Assembly (NCBI RefSeq): GCF_030272615.1
Contig: NC_081413.1
Coordinates: forward strand, 182,042,951-182,106,950
Reading direction: 5' to 3'
DNA length: 64,000 nucleotides
DNA from: Cryptomeria japonica
Lineage: Eukaryota > Streptophyta > Pinopsida > Cupressales > Cupressaceae
This document shows, one piece after another, positions 23,501 through 34,261 of the stretch. The position numbers and the translations under genes are program-made. The notes under the pieces were generated by a model. It saw only the letters and a list, made by a program, of their open reading frames with translations. It was not told the DNA's origin and did not search any database. The stretch's first letter is position 1. The number at the start of each line of letters is the position of its first letter.

Positions 23501-23691
23501 AATAGACCTAGCTGGGAATGGATCACTAGAGATCCTAGGTCTTCCAATTTACAATCAATGTACCCTTAAATATCACCTTCCACTATAACTCCAGTGGGTA
23601 TCTAGGATAGGGCATTGTATTTCATCTTCTGTTGGATAAAATCTGCTGAATCAACAGGTGTACTAGAACTGGAGTGCGATGCAGAAGCCAT
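20587..23691 (-). pseudogene. ORF-B, long protein of unknown function in the pol position
   Basis: The frame opens at ATG 23691 (MASASHSSSSTPVDSADF) and can be followed about 1,030 codons to a stop at 20587, with several stops, mostly TAG or TAA where Gln or Trp fits, and possible small shifts. N-terminal part (23540-22700): globular, with THDITPQAIHVVTDFYNTGE, a phrase reminiscent of plant transposon-protein domains. Middle (22600-22270): basic (KKTRQIRKKAKTTNK), possibly a nuclear signal. Then a Lys/Glu-rich helix (21740-21440), and a C-terminal coiled-coil-like part (21300-20590). It lacks the YVDD, DSG or zinc motifs of retrotransposon enzymes. It has its own non-coding leader of about 540 bp, which suggests a captured gene. 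Confidence 0.7.
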
Positions 23692-24235
23692 GATTAATGA
23701 ATAAACAAGAATTTTGAGAAATACCTTTAGAATTTTGAAATTTAGGGTTTGCAAATTTAGCTTCTCTTCACACCACTTCGGTTGCTGGATTACCGCTTTG
23801 TGTTCTTCACTTGATTGATTGACACTATCTCCGAATTCAGCTGCAAAGATTTGAAATCTCTCTAAATCGCAAGTTGAATCACCTTTTGTTGCTCTACTTT
23901 TGAAAAATTCTTCGCTCGAAAAACTGATAAGTGAAAATGACTTGAAAATCCATTTTAAACAAATTCTTCACCCACCATAATAAATGCTCCACTGCTAGGG
24001 CACAAACCCTAGTTTTCCTTTTACCACTTCACAATCTTGTGTTGATTTTTAGGTAACACATACTAGTTAAGGTCTTTTACTGGTGTAAATCAGGGGTTTG
24101 AAACATTTCAATGATTTGTTCCCCCTAATCTTTTCTAAAGCTTAGTTTGCCAGTTCAAAGACTTCCACACTAGGTGCGGAAACCAGTCCATCTTGTGAGA
24201 CTTCTTCAAGTTTCTTTTTCCATTTTTTTATTCAT
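23692..24235 (-). promoter_or_regulatory. leader-like region upstream of ORF-B
   Basis: These are 540 non-coding bases between the gag remnant and the ORF-B start. On the minus strand they include GCAAACCCTAAATTT near 23745, a donor-like CTAAAG|GTATTT just before the start codon, and a TTTAAAATGG word near 23955 that could be TATA-like. This resembles a plant gene's 5' region. Promoter activity is conjecture. Confidence 0.35.
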
Positions 24236-25380
24236 TTATGCTTGAATAGTTTCAACATCAATCTTCCCTTCTGGAGTGACCGGTATATCATTTGATAGGC
24301 TCTTTCTCATTCTATAGGTTTTGGCAGGGTGTCTAGGTTTGTTGCAATGATAGCATACCATTCCAGGTGTTCTCCATGGTCCATTGTTCATTCTACCATT
24401 CTTCCTCCTACATGTTACAGCAGTGTGATTGCTACCATGGCAAATCAAATAGGTTTCTCTCCAACCAGTTGCCACTTGATTGATGGTTGTAGGCATTATA
24501 CCGGTTTGGATTCCAATTCATAGAGGATTCAGGAAAAACTCCTTGAGTCCTTTGAGGATATCTCTTGGTGTTGTGCATAACAGACCTATATTCAAATGCT
24601 CTATGCCCAAACTTGTTGCATGCATAACAGTTACCATTGAATCTATTGGATCTAGGCTTATTGTTTAGAAAATAAGGAAAATTATTGTAAGCCTTATTTC
24701 TACACACATTAGCAGTATGTCATTCCTTGATACAATTAAAGAAAATAGGTTTAAACTTTTGCTTACCTTTCTCCTTTGGTGTCGGTTTCTTCTTTGATGC
24801 TCCATCTTTTGTTCCAGAGGTCTCACCTTCCTCATAACTAGAAAAACCAAGTCCAGTGGTATTCTTTACTAGTTTTGTTGATTCAAGCTTTTGTTCTAGC
24901 TTAACAGTACTCTTATTGAATTTGGCAAGTGTTTCCTTTGACTCAGTGAATTCCTTGGAAATAGTAACATTGGATTCCTTCAAGGTTGCATTCTCAAAGA
25001 TATCCATGTTTAGTTCACCTTGCATTTCTTCTTTTTCCATTTTACTCTCTTGGAGATGAGCGGTAAGTGCATTGATTTCTTTCTTGAACTTGGAGATCTC
25101 ATGATCTTTGTCTTTTACCAGATCTTCAACTTTCCTCTGGTTCTCAAGCTCTTGGCACATTCTGATAGTTAGTCCTTCCAGTTCCCTTCTCAGGTTAGCA
25201 TTAGATTCATTCAATTTTTCAACTTCTTCAACTAGGGCTTCCATGTCTGCTTCATCAGAAGAACTATTTTCAGTAAGCTCCATCAATTTCTCAGCATGCT
25301 CTCTTCTCTTTGCTAGAGAGGCTTTATACTTAACCTTGAGTTCATCATAGGCTTTCTCAGTCTAAGTGAGTCGATGAGTA
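24236..25380 (-). pseudogene. gag remnant of the Copia derivative (coiled coil plus zinc knuckles)
   Basis: Read leftward from just after the PBS: ELTHRLT, a TAG where Gln is expected, then TEKAYDELKVKYKAS, then about 190 residues of coiled coil rich in Lys and Glu. Four CCHC knuckles follow, all damaged or degenerate: FNCIKE-stop-HTANVC, CYACNKFGHRAFEY, LICHGSNHTAVTC, CYHCNKPRHPAKTY. The N-terminal capsid half of gag is missing. A similar coiled coil followed by several knuckles occurs in the gag of the Copia element at 48268-50370, so the two are probably related. Confidence 0.8.
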
Positions 25381-25441
25381 AGTTCCCCACAATGTATTCC
25401 CCCATATCTCCTTTCAAGTGGTTAAATTTATAGAAAGGGTG

Positions 25442-25453
25442 GCTCTGATACCA
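25442..25453 (-). other. PBS of the Copia derivative (initiator tRNA-Met)
   Basis: The plus strand reads GCTCTGATACCA; its complement TGGTATCAGAGC is the standard plant initiator tRNA-Met primer site, two bases from the LTR. Confidence 0.93.
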
Positions 25454-25455
25454 AT

Positions 25456-26555
25456 TGATGAATACTAAGAGGGGGGGAATTAGTATACAAAAAATTACTA
25501 AACTCAAACCCTTAAACAATTTAGTAGTTAACTGGTACAACAGATTTATTAACAAACCGGTTAAGTTAAATGCAAACCAAATAGCAAACAAAGCATTCAC
25601 CCACAAGAGAACAATCACCATAACACAAGAGGTTTTGATGTGGAAACCCAAATGGGAAAAACCATTGTGAGATGAAACTCACAAGTAACTATCTGCAAAA
25701 TAGTAACCAGACCGGTTAAGGTCATACAATGTTCTTCACCAGAATAAATCCTGTTAGGAATCTAGATCTCTATTAGGAGATAAGTCTTGTTAAAGACTAC
25801 CTTGTGAGAGGATTTTAGATCCACAGTTGTGAACCACCTTGTTAGAGGATTTACAAAGGCTTTGCCAGGCCTAGCTGGTTAAGGGTTTCAGACTTGTCGA
25901 AGATACGAGTAATCAACAAGTGAGTGATCTAGATACTAGCATAGTAGGCTTGGTTAGATCCTTGATAGCTCATTGTTAATGCATATTTAGCATTACTTCA
26001 GTCTTCAGTATCTCCACACTTTGTTTCTCCACACAGACTTGATCTTCTCTTCTGTGATCGCTAATACAAAAACCTCATGCTCTTTAAAAACCCTATCAAC
26101 ACCTAAGACCCTAGACATGATGTCCTTATAAAGGAATCTGATTTCATGTCGGTCCAATAGGATTACATTGAAAGTTCCTAGGTTCAGTACATCTAGACAC
26201 AAAATCAATGTCAAAGTGTCGATGGATGATAACTCATCACATAGTAATACCAGTTCATTACCCATTACCAGTTCATACATTTTACTAATTATTGGTTTGT
26301 CAAAATGATGACTAGGAAAACATTAACAACCACTTTGTTTCTTCATACCACTTTGGGATCCTCGAACTTCTTGAGGTCTTCATACCACCTTGTGACTGGT
26401 AAACATCTTCTACAAAGCACCGATAGTCTAATGAGTATAATACATAATACTGGTTCGAACAATTACCGGTTGAGCATAACTCATACATAGGGAAGTGATC
26501 ATAAAACAAGTATGTGTCCATCAATGACAATCATAACATCATCAAAATGCCAATA
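25456..26555 (-). repeat. 5' LTR of the Copia derivative
   Basis: It is 1100 bp and matches 19167-20315 with scattered differences and small indels. The outer end is mutated (TATTGGC instead of TGTTGGC). Confidence 0.9.
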
Positions 26556-26679
26556 GAGGGTTCTTGGTTCTTTCTAGGAAATCCCCTAAATCTACATGAA
26601 CTAAGGAGGTGTCTTCCAATTCCGGCAAAACGCTCACTAGACATGAGGTCCGGCCAAGCTTCGACAACATTGGCCTCAT
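26556..26679 (-). pseudogene. ORF-A, N-terminal 41 codons
   Basis: From ATG at 26679 the minus strand reads MRPMLSKLGRTSCLVSVLPE and on to DFLERTKNP, in the same frame as 19166 downward. The last codons reach the TSD, and a TAG sits at the junction. A stop two codons before the ATG supports this start. The Copia derivative therefore split a coding region. Confidence 0.6.
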
Positions 26680-27198
26680 GTTAACTATCTACCCCCTTAA
26701 CAAAGAAATTTTAATAACTAGACAGTATCCCACCCCAATAATTTAGAGATTTCCCTTTTCTATACTGATAAAAACCTCAGAACTCAAAGAAACACAACTT
26801 AGGAGAAATCAACTGAACTTACCCGTTAACACCATGAAAACTAGAAATTCTTCCAAAGAACAGAGCTGGTTTTACCTTCGGTGCCTCCAATTTACTGAAG
26901 TATGATAGTTGTGACCTTCTTAAATATGGAAATAAATTCATACACATTTTCTTTAATCGGATGGATAAATATCTTTAGAGCTACACATGCTTTAACATGA
27001 TTTACCCAAGCATGCAAAGTAATAGTAAAATGACACAAACTAACACCTTCTTAATTATCCATCCCTTCTGCACAAGTAATTTGATGTTCTCACAATTACT
27101 TTCCACTTTTAGAATTTTAAATTGTCAAATAAGGGAATATTCCTTCTTGTCGTGCCACTTTTATTTCCACCAAAAAGCTTTAGAGTTAGTTTTGAAAT
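26680..27198. other. non-coding stretch upstream of ORF-A
   Basis: No gene is visible. On the minus strand it holds donor-like words (CCGAAG|GTAAAA near 26876, ACGG|GTAAGT near 26820), so an untranslated exon for ORF-A is possible but unproven. Confidence 0.4.
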
Positions 27199-27640
27199 GA
27201 ACCCATGAACCTTGAACTGTTTGACAACAAGGTTCATCGGTTCAAGTTCACTTAAGAAATATAACAATGAGTGGTCAGCACACAAAACAACACTGGGAAC
27301 GAGCAACAAAAGAAAAGGACTATTAAATGTGAACCTTGAACCTTTTAAACCATTTGAAATTTGGTTCAAGGTTCAAGGTTGCATATCAAATCAAAACATA
27401 AGGACTCACGCTTGTCTTATAACGATACATTGCCATGACTCATCAAAAGGCATTTTGAACTTTGAACCTTGAACCTTTTAAAATTTAGTTCAACGGGTTC
27501 AAAAATTCAATGACCACAAACAAAAGTACACTTGTTTGCATGGCGACAAAGACCAAAAATGACTTTCTTTTAAAATGCGCTTTGAACCTTGAACCATTCA
27601 AAATTTTTTTTTAAAGAGTTCAACAGTTCAAGTACAAGGA
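27199..27640. repeat. four tandem hairpins built on GAACCTTGAACC
   Basis: Four units start near 27206, 27331, 27456 and 27581, period about 125 bp. Each has GAACCTTGAACC-type sequence followed 20-25 bases later by its inverted copy GGTTCAAGGTTC. Unit 2 is perfect over 12 bases (27331-27342 with 27363-27374); the others are imperfect. The spacers between hairpins are also weakly alike. Confidence 0.85.
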
Positions 27641-27783
27641 GAACAAATGACCCAACAGAAGTAAAGGCACAAAAGGCAATCGACGAATTTGAATATTTAA
27701 AATGGAAAAATTATGCATGGACTAACAAAACTAGATCCCTGGGCTTGTCATTCTTAAAAAAAAAATAGTAGAAACAAAATTAA

Positions 27784-27889
27784 AAGCCCTAGCAGGATGG
27801 TAGAATCTCAATCCGTACTTAGAGCTACTTTAAAGGGCAAGGCTACGATACTCCCTCCCAAACCTTCACTGATGGTACTGGGTCCAATA
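27784..27889 (+). pseudogene. LINE ORF1, segment left of the Copia insertion
   Basis: The frame reads RMVESQSVLRATLKGKAT and ends LMVLGPI. Removing the Copia element and one TSD copy continues it in frame into RDPNSDMANVLEINENLVKR at 34266, showing that ORF1 was whole when the Copia element arrived. Confidence 0.8.
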
Positions 27890-28951
27890 TGTTGGTATTT
27901 TGGTATGGTTTTGTCATTGATGTCAACATCTAGAGAATACACCTACTTTGGAGATCCAGCAACATTCACCGACAAGCAGTAATCTATACAACAGTTACTG
28001 GTATATTTTTAACCGGTAGGATATAATGTTCATTGGTACCTGGAATGACATGGAAGACACTTGGTAATATCAAAGACATCATGTGGACACATTATTTTGA
28101 AGAAATAATCATTGGTATATTAATATTTGTATATTTGCTTTTACCGGCAAATAGGTCCAGGTTATCTAGGGTTACACCGGCAGGTTTATCTTTTCCAGAT
28201 CAGCATGGCACGCTATGGAGATGATTTATTATTATTGTAAATGCATTAAGTCGACATGTTTAATTGGTTATTGCATCGGATATTATATTATTTGTAAAAT
28301 ATTTTTATTGTAATATCTTGTAGAGACAACTTACTAAAATTGGTCTTAGGGTATGGTATAAATGTAAGATCTTATTTGTAAGATCAAGTGTCGAATGTGA
28401 AAAAGATTTGAGTGAAGGTACATGCGATATCAAGAAAAGGCATACATGAAGACATCATTTGAAGGTGAAGTTAGGTTTTTGTAGAAGCATATCAGCATTA
28501 CACCGATACTGAATCCAGCATATGAAGATGTTGTTTTGAGCAGTACATTCTTATTGGATTTTGCCATCCAACTGTAGTCAGTGTGACTCCCATTTGTGAT
28601 TGAGCAGTGAGCTCCAGGGTGTTGGCCTTTCTGCATGTCCAGACCCCTCTTTGTACACTTACTATCTGTAGTAGTATCATCTGATTGTGGGTAAGATTTC
28701 CCACCATGGTTTTTCCCCTTATAGGGTTTCCATCTACAAATATTGGTGTCATGTGTTGTGGATGAGTTTGTGTTTATGTTTCATGCATTAAATATTACCA
28801 GTATAACAATTTACTGTTAACACAGTCTACCGACATACTTAATTGGTTTACTGGTATTAGGCATTAAGTTGGTTAATGAGTTTTTGGTTTGAATTTATTA
28901 TACAACTGATTCACCCCCCCCCCCCCTCTCAGTTGTATCCAGGACCTAACA
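27890..28951 (+). repeat. 5' LTR of the 27890-34261 Copia element
   Basis: It starts TGTTGGTATTTTGG, ends GACCTAACA, 1062 bp. A run of 14 C near 28917-28926 is shorter in the 3' copy. The solo LTR at 54851-55950 belongs to the same or a closely related family. Confidence 0.93.
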
Positions 28952-28953
28952 AT

Positions 28954-28965
28954 TGGTATCAGAGC
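28954..28965 (+). other. PBS, initiator tRNA-Met
   Basis: TGGTATCAGAGC, two bases after the LTR end; exact standard plant Copia primer site. Confidence 0.95.
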
Positions 28966-29007
28966 TTAGTCCTCTTTTATAGAAGTTTAACAACTTGAGG
29001 AGATCCA

Positions 29008-32000
29008 ATGACTACTAATTATTTTAGGAAGGACAGTCCTAAACTTGATGGAACCAACTATGGGATATGGAAGATCAGAATGGAGACACATCTGAATTAC
29101 ATCGGTAAAGACATCTGGGAAGTTACTAAGAATGGTTATACTGTTGCTGTAGCTAGTCAGACTACTCCAACTACCTTAGCCAAAGACAAAGAAAATGATT
29201 GCAAAGCAAGAGAAGCACTCTTGAGCACATTATCAGATCAACAAATCATGGGATTATCTGATAGGTCTACTTCTAAAGGTATTTGGGATCATTTGGAAAC
29301 ACTGAATGAAGGAGATTCCACATCTACTCCATCATTTTACAAATCAGACTGGAGAGCCTTTTATGCAAAAGAACTTGAAGAAACTAGAAAGGAGAATGAA
29401 GAGCTTGAAGAACTTGAAGCACTATTTGCAAGGAAAATGCCAAAAGGTCCAATTGGAAGTAAGTACGATAAAGCACCCTTTAAATGTTTTAACTGCAATA
29501 AGATTGGTCATATGGCTTTAAGATGCCTTGATAGACATGCTAGACTAAGAGAAGAAGCTAGAAGAACATACAAGCCTAAACCTGAATATCAGAGATACAG
29601 ATTTAAGAAGAACAAAGATAAATCTTGTTACATTGCGGATGAAGGTGTGACTGATGATTCTGATGAGGATCCAGCGGACAATGGATGGGTTTTTGTTTCT
29701 ATAATAGAAGATCAGCTGGCACCTATTGCTCAATCGGTAGAACAAGCCCTAGCAGCTAAAGTTGAATCAAAGGATGAAGGGATTATTGACTCAGGATACT
29801 CACATCACATGACTGGAGACAAAGGTAAATTCTTGAACTTTCAAGAATACAATGGAGGTTTAGTAAGATTTGGAGATGACAAAGCCTGTTCAATCAAAGG
29901 TAAGGGTTCAATATCTCTTGATGGTAAACATAACACTAACAATGTCTACTATGTTGAAGGATTAAAACATAATCTTCTAAGTGTTGGTCAATTAGTTGAG
30001 AAGGGTTTTCAGTTACAATTTAAAAATGGAAAATGCAAAATCATGAATAGAACTGGTTTGGAAATTGCAACCAGTAATCAGACTAGAGGTAATATCTTTC
30101 ATTTGAATAACAGTGAAAAGGCATGCTTAATTGCACATATAGATGAAAGTTGGTTATGGCATAAAAGACTATGTCATGTAAATTTTGATTGCATGGTAAA
30201 AATCAGTACTTCTAAGGCGGTTAGAGATCTACCTAAAATTGTGAAACCTCAGAATACAATTTATAAGGAATGTTAATTTGGAAAACAAGTTAGAGCTAGT
30301 TTCAAAAGTATTCTAGAAAAATCCAATAATTCTCTTGATTTAATTCACACTAGTTTATGTGGTCTAGCTAGAACTAAAATCTTACAAGGTGATAGATATT
30401 TCATGCTAATTATTGATGATTATTCTAGAATGTGTTGGGTTACTTTTCTCAAAGAAAAATCGGAAGCACTTGGGAAGTTCAAACTATTCAAAGCAATGGT
30501 TGAAAATAAAACTAGTAAGAAAATGAAATGTTTAAGATCAGATCAAGGAGGAGAATTCACATCTAAATATTTTAATACATTATGTGAAGTGAATGGAATC
30601 AAAAGACAGTTATCAGTACCTCGGACACCACAACAGAATGGAGTTGTTGAAAGGAAAAACAAAACTATCTTGGATGCAACAAGAAGTATGTTATCAGAAG
30701 CAAATCTACCACATGTGTACTGGAGAGAGGCAGTAAACATTGTTGTCTATAAATTCAACAAAGTTCACATCAAAGGTGAAACCGGTAAGACCCCTCATGA
30801 ACTATGATTTGGTAATATTCCTACTCTTAAGCATTTCAAAAATTTTGGAAGTAAATGTTATATTAGAAGAGATGAGTATACTAGCAAATTTGATCCTAGA
30901 AGTGATGAAAGAATATTTTTTGGTTATTCATCTAAGAGCAAGACATATAGATGTTTTAATAAAAGATTGCGGAAAATTGTTGAGAGTACAAATATAAAGA
31001 TTGATGAACAATTCAGAGGAACTTCAAGGTATATAGACTCTGAACCGGCAACAAAAATTGTGACAAATGAACCTACACTAAACCCACCAATACAAAATGA
31101 AGATCTAGTTACCCCAGTATCATCAGAGAATTCCACAGTAATTGAAGAACACCAGCAAACTAAGACACCCCGGTATGTAAGACTTAATCATTCTAAAGAT
31201 CAAATAATTGGAAACAAATTTAAAGGAGTTATGACAAGAGGAAGATTGGCAAATGAAGAGGTATGTCTTATTTCTCAAATTGAACCATTATCTATCAATG
31301 AGACATGTGAAGATAAATTTTGGATTAAAGCTATGGAAGAAGAATTAGGACAAATTGAGAAAAATAATACTTGGACATTAGTTCCCCGGCCTAAAGATAA
31401 AAATGTAATTGGAACCAAATGGGTATTTAGAAACAAACTTAATGAAGATGGTAAGGTTGTCAGAAATAAAGTAAAACTAGTGTGTAAGGGATATTCTCAG
31501 AAAGAAGGAGTTGATTACAATGAAACCTTTGCACCGGTAGCCAGAATTGAGGCAGTTAGATTATTCTTGGCCTTTGCAGCTCACAAGGATTACAAAGTTT
31601 ATCTAATGGATATTAAATGTGCATTTTTGAATGGAGATCTTGAAGAGGAAGTTTATATTGAACAACCTGATGGATTTTCTTTGACAGATGACAATGATAT
31701 GGTTTGCAGGTTAAGAAAAGCTCTGTATGGATTAAAACAAGCCCTAAGAGCTTGGTATGCAAGATTGGATAAGTATCTTTTAAAGATTGGTTTTACTAAA
31801 GGAAATGTAGATAGCAATTTAAATTACAAAGTAACTATTGATGACATCTTGATTATTGAAGTATTTGTTGATGATATAATCTTTGGAGGAGAAGATGGAT
31901 TATGTAAATAATTTTCTCTTGAAATGCAACAAGAATTTGAAATGTCTATGATTGGAGAAATAAAATTCTTTTTTAGCATTGCAGATTTTACAAACTGATA

Positions 32001-32818
32001 AAGGTATATTTTTGAGTCAATCTAAGTACTTGAAAGAACTACTTAAGAAATTTAGGATGGAGAACTCTAAACTGGTAAGCACACCTATGACTACAAATGA
32101 CAAATTATCTCAAAGGGATGAATCTACACCTATTAATCCAACTAGATACAAATCTATCATAGGAGGTTTATTGTATTTGACACAAACCAAACCTGATATT
32201 ATGAATGCAGTATATATAGTTTCTAGATTTCAAAGTAATCCTAGGGAAAATCATGAATCAGTAGTGAAAAGGACTTTTCGGTACTTACAAGGCACAACAA
32301 ATCTTGGATTATGGTATCCTAAAGATGAAAATTTTGATCTATGTGCATATACAGATGCAAATTGGGCAGGAGATGTGGATGCTAGAAAAAGCACCACTAG
32401 AGGAACATTCTTTCTTAGAAAGAGATTAGTTTCTTGGTTGAGTAAGAAATAGAATTGTACATCTTTATCAATAGCAGAATCAGAATATGTTGCAACAGCA
32501 ACAAACTATACATAGGTACTTTGGCTTAAGCAAATGTTGAAAGACATAAAGGTAAAATGCAAGGAACCTATTACTATATACTGTGATAACACTGTAGCAA
32601 TTGATATATCTAAAAATCCAGTATTACATTCTAAAACAAAACATGTTTCTATCAAACTAATTTTTCTAAGGGAAAAAGTTGAAGAAAAAGAGATAAAACT
32701 AGTTTATGTGAATAGTAAAGAACAACTTGCAGATATTTTCACAAAACCTTTTCCTAAGGAGACTTTTGAGTATCTCAGAGATCAGATTGGAGTCATACCA
32801 CCACCGATAGAGACTTAA
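29008..32818 (+). pseudogene. Copia gag-pol polyprotein (27890 element)
   Basis: ATG 29008 opens gag (MTTNYFRKDSPKLDGTNYGI). After about 100 residues gag jumps from HLETLNEGDST to a short coiled coil and the knuckle CFNCNKIGHMALRC, so roughly 100 gag residues seem deleted in frame. Protease: DSGYSHHMTG at about 29790. Integrase: zinc region, IIDDYSRMCWVTF, SDQGGEF, NGVVERKN (30400-30800). RT: KCAFLNGDLEEEVY and FVDDIIFGG (about 31870). RNase H: YTDANWAGD, AESEYVA, CDNTVAI, ending at 32818 (PPIET). Stops at 30274, 30805, 31909, 32450 and 32513, mostly where Gln or Trp belong. Integrase and RT catalytic residues look intact. Confidence 0.9.
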
Positions 32819-33203
32819 ACAGTTGATGATTGCCATCAACCAGCATAATTAAATGGACAAATCTTTTATCCTGGTATTTGATGAGGAAGCTACTTCTCAG
32901 GGGGAGTAGTTGGTATATTTAATTGGTTGGTATTTTGTATGAACTTCACCCTTTGTGACTTTGGCATTTGATGTCAAAGGGGGAGAGATATCTATGGAAA
33001 AACACATTATCTTTGTGGTAAGAAAAAAAGATTTTAAGGGAGAGATTTTGAAAAACACATTTAAAGAAAATTGGTATGAGAAATTGGTATTGTTACTCCC
33101 AGGGGGAGAAATGAAGATTGTTGGTTTTTGTATTTAGCATTTCTGTTTTGGCACTTTGATGGTTTTTCCATCTTGTGCTGCTATCAATGCCAAAGGGGGA
33201 GAT
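32819..33203 (+). other. 3' untranslated region with repeated PPT-like tracts
   Basis: CAGGGGGAG (32898), AAAGGGGGAGA (32978), CAGGGGGAGA (33101) and the true PPT CAAAGGGGGAGAT (33191-33203) recur in about 300 bases. No ORF of note. Such tandem PPT-like motifs are a known Sirevirus trait. Confidence 0.8.
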
Positions 33204-34261
33204 TGTTGGTATTTTGGTATGGTTTTGTCATTGATGTCAACACCTACTGAATACACCTACTTTGGAGATCCAGCAACATTCACCAACAAGCAGTAATTTG
33301 TGCAACAGTTACTAGTATATGGTTAACATGCAGGATATAATATTCACCGGTACCTAGAATGACATGGAAGACACTTGGTAATATCAAAGACATCATGTGG
33401 ACACATTATTTTGAAGAAATAATAATTGATATATTCATATTTGTATATTTGCTTTTACCGGCAAATAGGTCCAGGTTATCTAGGGTTACACCAACAGGTT
33501 TATCTTTTCCAAATCAACATGGCACACTATGGAGATGATTTATTATTGTTGTAAATGCATTAAGCCAACATGTTTAATGGGTTATTGCATCGGATATTAT
33601 ATTATTTGTAAAATGTTTTTACTATAATATCTTGTAGAGCAGACCTACTAAAATTGGTCTTAGGGTATGGTATAAATGTAAGATCTTATTTGTAAGATCA
33701 AGTGTGGAATGCGAAAAAGATTTGAGTGAAGGTATATGTGAGATCAAGAAGAGGCATACACAAAGACATCATTTGAAGGTGAAGTTAGGTTTTTGTAGAA
33801 GCATATCAACATTACACCGGTACTGAATCCAGCATATGAAGATACTATTTTGAGCAGTACATTCTTATTGGATTTTACCATCCAACTGTAGTTACTGTGA
33901 CTCCCATTTGTGATTGAGCAGTGAGGTCTAGGTTGTTGGCCTTTCTGCATGTGCAGACCCCTCTTTGTACACTTACTATCTATAGTAGTATCATTTGATT
34001 GTGGGTAAGGTTTCCCACCGTGGTTTTTCCCCTTACAGGGTTTCCACGTACAAATATTGGTGTCATGTTTTGTGGATGAGTTTATGTTTATGTTTCATGC
34101 ATTAAATATTACCGATATAGCAATTTACTGTTAACACTGTCTACCAGCATACTTAACTGGTTTACCGATATTAAGCATTAAGTTGGTTAATGAGTTTTTG
34201 GTTTGAATTTATTATACAATTGATTCACCCCCCCCCTCTCAGTTGTATTTGGTACCTAACA
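33204..34261 (+). repeat. 3' LTR of the 27890-34261 Copia element
   Basis: It starts TGTTGGTATTTTGG right after the PPT, ends GGTACCTAACA, 1058 bp, matching 27890-28951. Confidence 0.93.

Larger units (their letters stand above)
19167..26555 (-). mobile_element. pol-less Copia derivative (LARD-like) carrying ORF-B
   Basis: Two LTRs (25456-26555 as 5', 19167-20315 as 3'), a PBS complementary to initiator tRNA-Met, a polypurine tract and a gag remnant make this a Copia element read leftward. Protease, integrase, RT and RNase H are absent. In their place is a long sense ORF with no known retrotransposon function. The flanking bases AAGGG (19162-19166) and GAGGG (26556-26560) are a TSD with one mismatch. 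It inserted into ORF-A. Such an element would need enzymes from a related autonomous Copia element. Confidence 0.85.
27890..34261 (+). mobile_element. Copia retrotransposon inserted in LINE ORF1
   Basis: Complete, 6372 bp: LTR, initiator-Met PBS, gag, protease, integrase, RT, RNase H, PPT, LTR. The LTRs are 1062 and 1058 bp. The flanks CAATA (27885-27889) and TAATA (34262-34266) are a TSD with one mismatch. It is the youngest-looking element here: only a handful of stops interrupt pol. Several AAAGGGGGAGA-like tracts in the 3' untranslated part recall the Sirevirus (SIRE/Maximus) group. Confidence 0.92.

Noticed and set aside
28915-28930. Long C-run as a possible assembly join
   Set aside because: A shorter C-run occurs at the same place in the 3' LTR and in the related solo LTR, so it is a variable homopolymer of the LTR.
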